From: Sinorhizobium americanum
GTDB lineage: Bacteria > Pseudomonadota > Alphaproteobacteria > Rhizobiales > Rhizobiaceae
Direction of reading: 5' to 3'
Assembly (NCBI RefSeq): GCF_001651855.1
Contig: NZ_LNQC01000065.1
Location: forward strand, 1-61,209
Length of the DNA: 61,209 nucleotides
Shown piece by piece: positions 26,800 to 35,400 of this stretch (its first letter is position 1; the number at the start of each line of letters is the position of its first letter). Below the pieces are notes generated by a model, which worked only from the letters and a program-made list of their open reading frames with translations, ran no database searches and was not told the origin of the DNA. The translations under genes were made by a program, and so were the position numbers.

Positions 26800-28119
26800 A
26801 TGGCAAGTGAGGACCCATTCGGCCTTTCGGAAGATCAGGGCCGCACGCGTATCCGTCCGCCGCCGGGGGCGATACGGACAATCCCGACCGGCCCCTTGAC
26901 GAGGCGCGCGCGATACCATCCCAACACGCTGATCAATGCCTTCGCCATGCTGCTGGAGTTTGCGCCGGAGCTTGAGAATGCCTTACCGCCGGGCAACCCC
27001 GAAGCGCTCAGAACAAGGCTGATGGAGGAGCTGGTCACGGCGCGCGATGCCGCCGTGGCCTCCGGAGCGACCCTCGCACGGGCAGACGCGGCCGCCTGGG
27101 CCGTCGCCTCACTTCTCGATGACCTGGCGCTCAACACGCCCTGGGGAGGCTCCAGCGCGTGGCCGCGCCAGCCTCTCGTCGTCATGCTTCGCGGCGACGT
27201 GGATGCGGGCGCACAGTTCTTCGCCCGGTTGGAGGAGCTGGAACGCCATCCCGGCCGCGACCGTGAACTGCTCGAGCTGCACTACTTCTGCCTGGCGCTC
27301 GGCTTCCGGGGCAAATATCGCGTTCCGGGCCGTGCAGGCGATCGTTCTTTGAACGCCGTGCGCGCCGCAGCTGCCCGCTTCCTGCGAGACGCGGACGGCG
27401 AGAATTCGAAGCTCTCGCCCCGGTGGGAGGGCGTCATGGCAGCCGACGAACCGTCCCGCTTTGCCATTCCGATCTGGGTGCTCGCAGTCGTGGCGGTGAT
27501 GCTAGCGACTGCATTTTACGTACCGCTATCGATGCGGCTGGGTGCGAAGGCGGAGGAACTGGCGACCCTCGTTCGGGCGTTGCCGCCGCCCGAACGGGCC
27601 GAAATCTACCGACCGAACAAGCGCACGCCAGCGCCGGATGCGCCACCTGTGCAACCGGTCCTCTTCGAGCTCTTGCCCGAGTTTCGGACCGCGGCGCCCG
27701 CAGCGCTGCGGCCTGCCTTGAAGGGAAATGAAACCGCCTCTTCGGTCACACTCCTGCTTCAATCCAGCAATCCGGAGCTTTTTCAGTCTGCCCGGGCCGA
27801 ATTGACGAAAAGCTTCGAACCGCTCGTCGCCTCAATTGCCGCTGTTCTCAAGGACAATGCTGAACTGATCGGAAGTGTCACGATCGTCGGCCACACCGAC
27901 AATGTTCCACTGCAGGCTACCAATCCCTTGGCAAACAACCAGCGCCTGTCCGAAGCCCGCGCCGCGACGATTGCCGCTTTGCTGGTCGCCAGCGGCGTGC
28001 CGGCCGAAAGCCTGCGCTCGGAAGGACGTGCGGCGACGCAACCCCTGGCCAAGAACGATACGCGCGAAGGTCGAGCCGCCAATCGCAGGATCGAGCTTCT
28101 AATCACAAAGAGGCTCTGA
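26800..28119 (+). CDS. tssL: TssL inner-membrane protein with OmpA C-terminus
   Basis: The 439-residue protein has an N-terminal DotU domain (about 40-215, with R-Y-H-P-N-T-L-I and L-L-D-D-L-A-L-N-T-P-W-G), a single membrane span at about 225-245, and a periplasmic OmpA-like domain (about 310-435) with V-G-H-T-D-N-V-P, R-L-S-E-A-R-A and N-R-R-I-E-L-L. It is therefore an extended TssL that binds peptidoglycan itself. It belongs to the membrane complex with TssM and TssJ. It begins 4 bases after tssK and ends one base before the tssM ATG. Confidence 0.94.
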   Translation: MASEDPFGLSEDQGRTRIRPPPGAIRTIPTGPLTRRARYHPNTLINAFAMLLEFAPELENALPPGNPEALRTRLMEELVTARDAAVASGATLARADAAAWAVASLLDDLALNTPWGGSSAWPRQPLVVMLRGDVDAGAQFFARLEELERHPGRDRELLELHYFCLALGFRGKYRVPGRAGDRSLNAVRAAAARFLRDADGENSKLSPRWEGVMAADEPSRFAIPIWVLAVVAVMLATAFYVPLSMRLGAKAEELATLVRALPPPERAEIYRPNKRTPAPDAPPVQPVLFELLPEFRTAAPAALRPALKGNETASSVTLLLQSSNPELFQSARAELTKSFEPLVASIAAVLKDNAELIGSVTIVGHTDNVPLQATNPLANNQRLSEARAATIAALLVASGVPAESLRSEGRAATQPLAKNDTREGRAANRRIELLITKRL

Positions 28120-28120
28120 G

Positions 28121-31100
28121 ATGAAGTTCTTCCGATTTCTCTGGGCCGTCCTTACCTCGCGCTGGCTCTGGACTTTCATCGGCCTGATCCTGCTGTCACT
28201 GATCATCTGGATATTCGGCCCGATCGTCAGTGTCGGAGAGAGCGCTCCGTTGGCATCGGAGATGTTGCGGCTGATCGTGATCGGCGTTCTGCTCCTTCTG
28301 TTTCTCATCTGGTGGATCGCGGCTCAGCGCCGGGCAATCCGTGCCAATCGTATCTTCGTATCGGAAATCGCGGCTCAACCGGAAGCGCCACCGAGTCCGG
28401 CAGAAGATGGCATTGCCGCCGTGGGCGCAAAATTTCGGGAGGTGATGAGCGAACTGAAGCGTCGCAAAGTGGGGGGTCGGAAGTTTCTGAGGGAAATGCC
28501 CTGGTACGTGATTATAGGCCCGCCGGCGACCGGCAAGACCACTGCGTTGCGGCAGTCGGGACTGAGTTTCCCTATCGACCTCACCGACGATTTGCACGGG
28601 GTCGGCGGGACCCGCAACTGCGACTGGTTCTTCTCGGAAGAGGCCGTACTGATCGATACCGCCGGGCGCTACGTTCAACAGGAGAGCCAGCCCGAGGTCG
28701 ACGCAGCCGAATGGCTGGGCTTCCTCGATCTTCTGAAGAAGCACCGGGGCCGTCGCGCCTTGAACGGCGTAATCGTGGCGCTCTCTGTCGAGACGCTTTC
28801 GGAAGGCGATGCGGCCATCCGCGCACATGGCCGCCAAATCCGCAAACGACTGACCGAGCTTCAGGAACACCTGAAGATCCGCTTGCCAGTCTATCTGATG
28901 CTGACCAAGGCGGATCTGATAAAGGGCTTCGAGACCCTCTTCGGGGGGCTCTCGACCGCCGATCGCGAGCAGGTGTGGGGAGCAACCTTCCCGCCTGGGG
29001 CACGCATCGACGGCAGTGACGTCTCACGGGAATTCGCGGCGCTGACCGGTGTACTGGAACGGCGCCTCATTCCGCGTCTCGAAGACGAGGAGAACCTTGC
29101 CGCCCGGGCGGAGATATTCCGTTTCCCCGCTCAGGTCGAGACCCTTTCCGAGCCGGTTCGTGTTCTAGTCGAAACCGTGTTCGGTGAAAGCCGCTACGCG
29201 GAAAGCGCCTGGTTGCGCGGTATCTATCTTACCTCCGCAACGCAGGAAGGTACGGCAATCGATCGGCTGACGGCCGCTCTCGCATCCTCCTTCGGCCTGC
29301 CGGCACAGCCGGTATCCCCCATTCCGCATACCGAGAAGCGCAGCTTTTTCCTCAAGGAATTGCTTTCGAAAGTAATCTTCAAGGAAGCGGGGCTCGGGAC
29401 TTTCGATCCCGCCGCAGAAGAACGGCGTATCTGGATATGGCGCGGCGCCGTTGTAGCCGCAGCCGGATTGGTGCTCGTCGCCGGTCTGATCTTCACGATC
29501 TCCTATCGAAAGAATTACGCGGCTCTTGCTGCCCAAGCAGAACAGCTCGAGGCTTTGCAACTCCCGCTCACCCCGGTTGCTGCACGTCAGGCGCCACTTG
29601 AACCGCTCGATCTCGACATGGCGCTCGAGGCTGTCACCGAGGTTTCGAATGCCCGTAGCGAGCCGCCGGCTGGAGTTGCGGCCTTGATCGGCCCTTCCGC
29701 CGCAACCGAGATCAGGCAGGCTCAGGCTGACGCCTATCACCGCACTTTACGCAATATACTGGAACCGCGAATGGTTGCGCTGCTCGAGGCAACGATGTGG
29801 CGCCAGATCCGCGACCCGGAATTCCAGCTCGGCGCACTTAAGACGTATCGCATGATGACCGGGCTATCGCCGATGGACTCCGAATTCGCCGAGCAGTGGT
29901 GGACGGACCGATTGCCTGAATTCGCGCCCGTGCCGCCATTCCGGACCGAGATGGCTGCCGATCATCAACTCGCCGCGATCGCCAATATGGCTGCGGATCA
30001 AAGTCTGATCTCTCCCGATGAGGCGCTGGTAGGCGAAGCATTGCGCAGTATCTGCTCGATTCCACTGCCAGTGCGCGCCTATAACGCACTGCTCTCCGAT
30101 TCGGAGGTTAGGGCGCTGAAGGAATGGATCCCCGCGGATCATGTCGGCCCGAACGGACCGAAGGTTCTCGCTCGCCGCTCGGAGAAGACCTTTAGAGTAG
30201 GCATCAGCGGGGCCTTCACCTATGACGGCTTCCATAACGTGATCCTCGCCAGGCTGGAGGACGTGGCCGCGCAGGCCGCGCTCGATCGTTCCGTCTTTGC
30301 CGGCGGCTGCTCGGAAAGCGCTAGCCCATCGGTCGCTTCGCTTGCCCAGGATATTCTTAAGCTCTATTACGACGACTACATCTCGCAGTGGGACAGCTTC
30401 CTACGCGATGTTCGGCTCGCCCAACTGGGAGACCTGCAGACGGCAAGCGAGAATCTCAAGGATCTCTCCAGCGCGGACTCCTCGATGAAGCGGCTGCTGA
30501 ACGCCGTCGTGCATGAGACGGAACTTACCCGTTCCGAAGCCGACGGTGGCGGCAAGGCACCAGCCGGAGCATCCAAGCTCCTATCGAAGCTTGGCAAGAT
30601 CGGCAAGCTCGCCAAAAAAGGCGTGAAGCTGATGCCCACTCCGGGCTCTAAGTCTGAAGTGGATCTCTCGGGCGCATTGGTCGCCGAGCATTTCAAGCCG
30701 ATCAAGGGCGCAATCGCCGAGGTCGACGGCCAACCTCCAGCACTCGACGATGCGATCGCGGCCCTGACTGCGCTTTCGAACATGCTGCAGACCGTGTCGG
30801 CAAGCCCTGATGCCCAAGATGCAATCAAGCGACAAGGCGGCTTGGCCGAACTGACGGGGGCTGTCGCAAAGCAGGCCTCGACCCTGCCCGACCCGCTCGA
30901 CGATTGGCTGGCGGGCATCGCCGGGGACACGAGCGGTCTCACAACGGAGGCGGTGACCTCGGAACTCAATGCCATCTGGCGCGCCGACGTGCTGCCCTTC
31001 TGCCAAGCCGCACTCACGAACCGCTATCCGTTCGTTCCTGAGAGCGCAATCGATGTCAACGTCGTCGACTTCGCCCGTATCTTCAGTCCCGGAGGACTGA

Positions 31101-31648
31101 TCGACAGTTTTATAAACAATCACCTGGTCAGCTATATTGACGTAACCCGACACCCTTGGAAGTGGCGCGCCGACATCCGGCTAGATTCATCGGCTCTGGC
31201 GGCTCTGGAGCAGAGTCGGCTGATCCGTGACAGTCTCTTCCCCGGCGGCGCCGGACCGATCTTGACCTTTACACTCGAGGCAAAGGACCTTTCGCCGACC
31301 GTTGGCCGCGTAACACTGAACGTCGATGGACAGAGTCTCTCCTATTACAACAACCCAACCCGACCGCAGCCGATGACTTGGCCAGGAAAGGACGGAACCG
31401 GCGTTATCACCCTTGCCTTCCAGCCGATCGACGGTTCGCCGGAGGTCATGGTCAGCGAGACGGGAAGCTGGGCACTACTGCGGATGCTGCGTGCCGGCCG
31501 CTTGACCAGGACCGAACTTCCGGAACTCTACCGGCTGCGGCTTGCAGCTCAAGGTCATTACGCTGACTTTGAACTCCGGGCCGCGAGCGTTGCTAATCCA
31601 TATGACCTGAAAATGTTCGCGAGGTTTACGTGTCCGACGCGGCTTTGA
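28121..31648 (+). CDS. tssM: TssM (IcmF) inner-membrane component
   Basis: At 1175 residues this is a full-length TssM. Two N-terminal membrane spans (about 9-30 and 45-64) precede the cytoplasmic NTPase-like domain with an intact P-loop G-P-P-A-T-G-K-T (about 132-139) and D-T-A-G-R-Y. A third span (about 440-461) leads to a large periplasmic IcmF-related region and the beta-rich C-terminal domain (C-Q-A-A-L-T-N-R-Y-P-F onward, about 960-1175), which binds TssJ. The stop overlaps the tagF start. A second, shorter protein sharing only the C-terminal architecture is encoded at 6251-8731. Confidence 0.96.
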   Translation: MKFFRFLWAVLTSRWLWTFIGLILLSLIIWIFGPIVSVGESAPLASEMLRLIVIGVLLLLFLIWWIAAQRRAIRANRIFVSEIAAQPEAPPSPAEDGIAAVGAKFREVMSELKRRKVGGRKFLREMPWYVIIGPPATGKTTALRQSGLSFPIDLTDDLHGVGGTRNCDWFFSEEAVLIDTAGRYVQQESQPEVDAAEWLGFLDLLKKHRGRRALNGVIVALSVETLSEGDAAIRAHGRQIRKRLTELQEHLKIRLPVYLMLTKADLIKGFETLFGGLSTADREQVWGATFPPGARIDGSDVSREFAALTGVLERRLIPRLEDEENLAARAEIFRFPAQVETLSEPVRVLVETVFGESRYAESAWLRGIYLTSATQEGTAIDRLTAALASSFGLPAQPVSPIPHTEKRSFFLKELLSKVIFKEAGLGTFDPAAEERRIWIWRGAVVAAAGLVLVAGLIFTISYRKNYAALAAQAEQLEALQLPLTPVAARQAPLEPLDLDMALEAVTEVSNARSEPPAGVAALIGPSAATEIRQAQADAYHRTLRNILEPRMVALLEATMWRQIRDPEFQLGALKTYRMMTGLSPMDSEFAEQWWTDRLPEFAPVPPFRTEMAADHQLAAIANMAADQSLISPDEALVGEALRSICSIPLPVRAYNALLSDSEVRALKEWIPADHVGPNGPKVLARRSEKTFRVGISGAFTYDGFHNVILARLEDVAAQAALDRSVFAGGCSESASPSVASLAQDILKLYYDDYISQWDSFLRDVRLAQLGDLQTASENLKDLSSADSSMKRLLNAVVHETELTRSEADGGGKAPAGASKLLSKLGKIGKLAKKGVKLMPTPGSKSEVDLSGALVAEHFKPIKGAIAEVDGQPPALDDAIAALTALSNMLQTVSASPDAQDAIKRQGGLAELTGAVAKQASTLPDPLDDWLAGIAGDTSGLTTEAVTSELNAIWRADVLPFCQAALTNRYPFVPESAIDVNVVDFARIFSPGGLIDSFINNHLVSYIDVTRHPWKWRADIRLDSSALAALEQSRLIRDSLFPGGAGPILTFTLEAKDLSPTVGRVTLNVDGQSLSYYNNPTRPQPMTWPGKDGTGVITLAFQPIDGSPEVMVSETGSWALLRMLRAGRLTRTELPELYRLRLAAQGHYADFELRAASVANPYDLKMFARFTCPTRL

Positions 31649-32175
31649 CCCTGCCGGGATTCTTCGGGAAGCTCCCGTCGACCGGAGACTTCGTCACGCG
31701 CGGCCTACCGGCCTCGTTCGTTAGCGCATGGGATCGCTGGATCAGCCGACATCTGGTTCACCGATTTTCGCACAATTCACCGCAGGCGCACCCCGTTCTG
31801 CGGTTCCTCGTCGGGCGCGAGGTCTTCGGGCCCATGACCGGCGTTGTGATGGCCAGCACCGACCGTGCGGGTCGGCCGTTTCCGCTGACGATTGCTGCGG
31901 CACCTCCGGTTGCAGCAAGCGATATTGCGACTGCTGCTCATGAGTGGTTCGATGCGCTGGAGGCAGCTGGAACATCGGCCTGCGCGGGTCAACTCGACGG
32001 CGACGGCCTCGCCGCCCACCTAAGCTCGCTTCCCTTTCCAGCGCTCCCGGCCAAGGGCAACCTGGTCCGGCGCATGGTGTTCTGGGTTCGGGGGTCCGAA
32101 CCGATTGAGGTCAATCCGGACGAACCCGAACTGACCCTCCGCGAACTCCTTTGCGCAGATCTGAGGTCCGGCTGA
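31630..32175 (+). CDS. tagF: TagF (ImpM) T6SS regulator
   Basis: The 181-residue cytoplasmic protein begins L-P-G-F-F-G-K-L-P-S-T-G-D-F-V-T-R-G-L-P and contains V-S-A-W-D-R-W-I-S-R-H, the signature of TagF/ImpM (DUF2094). In other species TagF represses assembly post-translationally, acting through FHA. The start is a GTG within the tssM 3' end. Its stop overlaps the ATG of the DUF2169 gene (TGATG), so the effector cassette is translationally linked to the structural operon. Confidence 0.91.
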   Translation: MSDAALTLPGFFGKLPSTGDFVTRGLPASFVSAWDRWISRHLVHRFSHNSPQAHPVLRFLVGREVFGPMTGVVMASTDRAGRPFPLTIAAAPPVAASDIATAAHEWFDALEAAGTSACAGQLDGDGLAAHLSSLPFPALPAKGNLVRRMVFWVRGSEPIEVNPDEPELTLRELLCADLRSG

Positions 32176-33275
32176 TGCAGATCTGGAACCAGACCGGCTT
32201 CCCGACTGAATTCACGATGGCCATGGACAAGGCCGGGCACGAGTACATCCTCATCGTCGTCAAGGGGACATTCGACTTCCCCGAGACGCCGGGCGGTCCT
32301 TTGCGCAAATCATCCGAGCAGGTGCCGCTGGTGATGGCCGACAGTCATACCGGCAAACCGGGTTTTTCGGCCACTCTCTGGGAGACGGACTTCGCCTTCC
32401 GCAAGCCGCTCTGCGACGTAATCGCCAATGGGTGCGCCTATGCGCCGGGGGCGCGTCCCGCCGAGCGTGTCCGGGTCGGGATCAAGCTTGGTGACTGGTC
32501 AAAGGCCTTCGACGTGGTGGGGGAGCGCGAATGGCGCGCGCGCGGGCCGCTCTTTGCCGCAACGGCACCGCTGCCCTTCCTTCGCCAGCCATTCTCCTAC
32601 GATACGGCCTGGGGCGGCAGCGACCGCCTCGATCCCGATGACGATCTTCCCGCCAGCTACCACCTCAACCCCGTTGGCACAGGATGGGCGCGGCCGAATA
32701 ACCAGCATCTTATTCCCGGACTGAAATTACCCAACACGCAAGCCATCGGCGAGGAGATCCGCTCGCCTTTCGGCGACTACCGGCCAATGAGCTTCGGGCC
32801 GTATGGACGTGGCTGGCCTGGCCGCGTCGAGCATGGCGGAACCTATGACGACAACTGGACTGAAAAAATCTTTCCCTTCCTGCCGCCGGATTTCGACGAG
32901 CGCTATTTTCAGATGGCGCCAGCCGATCAGCAGATAAACTCACCAAAGGGTGGCGAAGAGGTGGTGCTGGTGAACCTGACCCCCGCTGGCCGCGAGAGCT
33001 TTCGTCTCCCCAGCACCAGCTTGCCAATGACGCTGTTCAGGGGATCTGAGGCAACCTTCGAGAGCTCGATATTGCCCGACACTGTCTTGTTCGATCTGGA
33101 GCACCGGCGCCTTTCGCTGGTGTGGCGGGTTTCGCAGCGGATCCACCGGACAATCCTGGACTTCAGCGAATGCTGGGTTGGGCCGCCGACGCAATCCATG
33201 CTGCGGGCACGTGCGACGGGACGACGCTACATCCGCGCCAATGGGATAGAAGAAATAGAGGACGAAGCGGTTTGA
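32175..33275 (+). CDS. DUF2169 protein, probable T6SS effector adaptor
   Basis: The 366-residue protein is full length for DUF2169: K-G-T-F-D-F near residue 30, K-P-G-F-S-A-T-L-W-E-T-D-F-A-F-R-K-P, Y-D-T-A-W-G-G, N-P-V-G-T-G-W and R-P-M-S-F-G-P. DUF2169 proteins are known in Agrobacterium to help load DUF4150/PAAR-type nuclease effectors onto VgrG. The two genes that follow are a thiolase-fold protein and a DUF4150 effector, which supports the same job. The ATG at 32175 overlaps the tagF stop; the stop overlaps a TTG start of the next gene. Confidence 0.85.
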   Translation: MQIWNQTGFPTEFTMAMDKAGHEYILIVVKGTFDFPETPGGPLRKSSEQVPLVMADSHTGKPGFSATLWETDFAFRKPLCDVIANGCAYAPGARPAERVRVGIKLGDWSKAFDVVGEREWRARGPLFAATAPLPFLRQPFSYDTAWGGSDRLDPDDDLPASYHLNPVGTGWARPNNQHLIPGLKLPNTQAIGEEIRSPFGDYRPMSFGPYGRGWPGRVEHGGTYDDNWTEKIFPFLPPDFDERYFQMAPADQQINSPKGGEEVVLVNLTPAGRESFRLPSTSLPMTLFRGSEATFESSILPDTVLFDLEHRRLSLVWRVSQRIHRTILDFSECWVGPPTQSMLRARATGRRYIRANGIEEIEDEAV

Positions 33276-34303
33276 GCATCCCGATCGACATCGTCTCCAT
33301 CGGCATGGTGACAGCCGTCGGCCTCGACGCCCCTTCCGCTTGCGCGGCGATGCGGGCCCATCTGGACGGCTTTCAGGAGACGCGCTTTCTGGGATCTGGC
33401 GGCGATTGGCTGATCGGTGCTCCGGTGCCTTTGCCACGCAGCTGGATCGGCGAAAAGCGCATGGCCCACCTGGCGGCAGGTGCCATCTGCGAAGCCTTCG
33501 AGTCAGTGCCTGAAGCCCGCGGCAAGACCGCGCTCATTCTCTGCCTTGCCGAGGAGGGCCGACCCGGCCGCCCTGCGCCCGATGGCACGCGCCTCCTCGA
33601 CTGGATTGCGCAGCTCGCGGAATGTCCACCGCACGGCCGCTCAAGGATCGTTGCCCACGGGCGCCCCTCGGGACATGTCGCCCTCGAGCAGGCGCGAAGG
33701 ATGCTCACTGCCGGCGAGGCTCCTTATGTGATGATCGCCGGTGTGGACAGCTATCTGACGGCAGGGGCTGTTAGGCACTACCTCTCGGATAATCGCCTGC
33801 TGACCCTGGACAATCCAAATGGCTTTATTCCCGGCGAGGCCGCCGCCGCCGCCCTCTGCGCGCGCCGCGGGGGCGGTCTCATGCGCCTCCTCGGCCTAGG
33901 CCTTGCCCGCGAGACCGCCTACATCTACAACCACGCCGACCTGCCCTTTCGCGGCGATGGCATGACGAGCGCATACCGCGCCGCCCTCGCCGAGGCAGGC
34001 ATGGAGATGAACCGCATCGGCTACCGGATATCCGACGCCATCGGCGAAAGCTATTTCTTCAAACAGTCTGCACTTGCGTCGCTGCGACTGGTCAGGGGCC
34101 ATCACGGCTTCCAGGATTTCTGGAGCCCCACCGAAAGCGTCGGCAATGTCGGGGCCGCCGTAGTCCCGATGATGGCGGGAATGGCAATGACGGCAGCGCG
34201 CAAGGGTTATGATGCGGGCGAACCGGTTTTGATCGAAGCCTCGGGCGACGATGGCGCCTGCGGCGCGGCCGTGTTCACCACCGGCAAGACCAGACGGAGA
34301 TAG
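33272..34303 (+). CDS. Thiolase-fold (beta-ketoacyl synthase-like) protein without catalytic residues
   Basis: The 343-residue protein has the layout of a ketoacyl synthase: an N-terminal half with A-L-E-Q-A-R-R-M-L-T-A-G-E and I-A-G-V-D-S-Y-L, and a C-terminal half with E-S-V-G-N-V-G-A-A. Where the enzymes have the nucleophilic Cys, this reads P-S-G-H (Ser about 133); the second-half K-S-x-x-G-H motif reads E-S-V-G-N (Asn about 292); and no H-G-T-G-T motif is present. It is thus probably a binding or scaffold protein. The start is a TTG overlapping the upstream stop. Such proteins occur beside DUF2169 and PAAR-like genes, so a role in effector handling is inferred. Confidence 0.72.
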   Translation: MSIPIDIVSIGMVTAVGLDAPSACAAMRAHLDGFQETRFLGSGGDWLIGAPVPLPRSWIGEKRMAHLAAGAICEAFESVPEARGKTALILCLAEEGRPGRPAPDGTRLLDWIAQLAECPPHGRSRIVAHGRPSGHVALEQARRMLTAGEAPYVMIAGVDSYLTAGAVRHYLSDNRLLTLDNPNGFIPGEAAAAALCARRGGGLMRLLGLGLARETAYIYNHADLPFRGDGMTSAYRAALAEAGMEMNRIGYRISDAIGESYFFKQSALASLRLVRGHHGFQDFWSPTESVGNVGAAVVPMMAGMAMTAARKGYDAGEPVLIEASGDDGACGAAVFTTGKTRRR

Positions 34304-34308
34304 AATAG

Positions 34309-35283
34309 ATGACGGTTTTCGCGAACGGGCTGGAGGTGTCCTGCAAGGCGCAAGCAAACAAGGTGATCGCGGCGTTTCCCTATGTCGCTTTCACGCCGCC
34401 GCAGACCCCGGCCACTCCGCCCGGCGTGCCCGTGCCCTACCCGACGTTCGGTATGGATTCGGATACTGACAAAGGTACGAGCACGGTCAAGATTGGGGGA
34501 GAAACTGTCAACCAAAAGAACAAATCCTACTATTCAAAGTGCACCGGAGACGAGGCGGGCTGTGCGCCGAAAAAGAACATCATAACTTCGAAGATTACAG
34601 GCAAGGAATACGCGCACGCCTGGTCCAATGACGTGAAGATGGATGGGGAGCCGGTCAACCGCTTCTCGGACATTGCCTCGAACGACCACACCTCCCCGCA
34701 GGGTGGCGGACCGCCGATGATCCGCGCGGGCAGGCCGGGAACGAAGGCTAACGCCGGCATAGAATGCATGGTCGGCAGCTACGACGACATCGCCGACAAG
34801 TGCAACGAGGCAGGCGGCGAGGCACATCACATCGTGCCCGACAAGGCCTATCGCACGGGGACAAGAGACCAGGCCGACGACCCGAAGAAGCGCGTTGCCG
34901 GCGCGCCTACACTGGGCGAGGGTGTCTGCATCTGTCTATCGCCGAAGAACCACGACAAGATCCATGAAGCGGAACGCGAGGGCATGGACGCGATCGGCAA
35001 GGCGGGGGCAGTCGATGCTAAGGGCAAGCCGCTCAAGGGCGAAGCGCTAAAGAAGAAAAAGGAGCAGCTGAAGAAATCCGGCGAGTGGGGCACGGGGACC
35101 TCGGAGGAGGTCCACGACGTGGCCAAGTCCACGCTCGACGAGCTCGATCTCTCGCCGGAATGCATCCGCAAGGCAAAGCGGGCTGTCACCAAGCAATCCA
35201 AGACGCTCGACGGCGACCAGACGCTGCGGACGTCAAACGCGCTACCCAGCCGGGCCGCCAAAGGCCGCATGATGAATCGCTAG
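34309..35283 (+). CDS. PAAR-like (DUF4150) T6SS effector with His-rich nuclease-like C-terminus
   Basis: The 324-residue protein starts with a DUF4150/PAAR_4 domain (about 1-135; P-P-G-V-P-V-P-Y-P-T-F and the S-S/N-D repeats), which would cap the VgrG spike. The C-terminal part carries E-A-H-H-I-V-P-D (His about 173 and 174) and N-H-D-K-I-H (His about 215 and 219), an arrangement like HNH/EndoVII-type AHH nuclease toxins. A cytosolic DNase or RNase effector is the best reading. The last 80 residues are Lys-rich. It follows the DUF2169 and thiolase-fold genes closely and precedes a propeller-like gene that may encode immunity. The nuclease assignment rests on motif pattern only. Confidence 0.75.
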   Translation: MTVFANGLEVSCKAQANKVIAAFPYVAFTPPQTPATPPGVPVPYPTFGMDSDTDKGTSTVKIGGETVNQKNKSYYSKCTGDEAGCAPKKNIITSKITGKEYAHAWSNDVKMDGEPVNRFSDIASNDHTSPQGGGPPMIRAGRPGTKANAGIECMVGSYDDIADKCNEAGGEAHHIVPDKAYRTGTRDQADDPKKRVAGAPTLGEGVCICLSPKNHDKIHEAEREGMDAIGKAGAVDAKGKPLKGEALKKKKEQLKKSGEWGTGTSEEVHDVAKSTLDELDLSPECIRKAKRAVTKQSKTLDGDQTLRTSNALPSRAAKGRMMNR

Positions 35284-35400
35284 GGCATTTTGCAGGGGGG
35301 TAGAATCACCTGACGTCGCACAAATGCGGCAAAAACAAATAGGTAGAGCGGTGGCGCGAACGCATGTGAGCGCATTGCGCTCTGGGAAGGAGCGAAGCTG

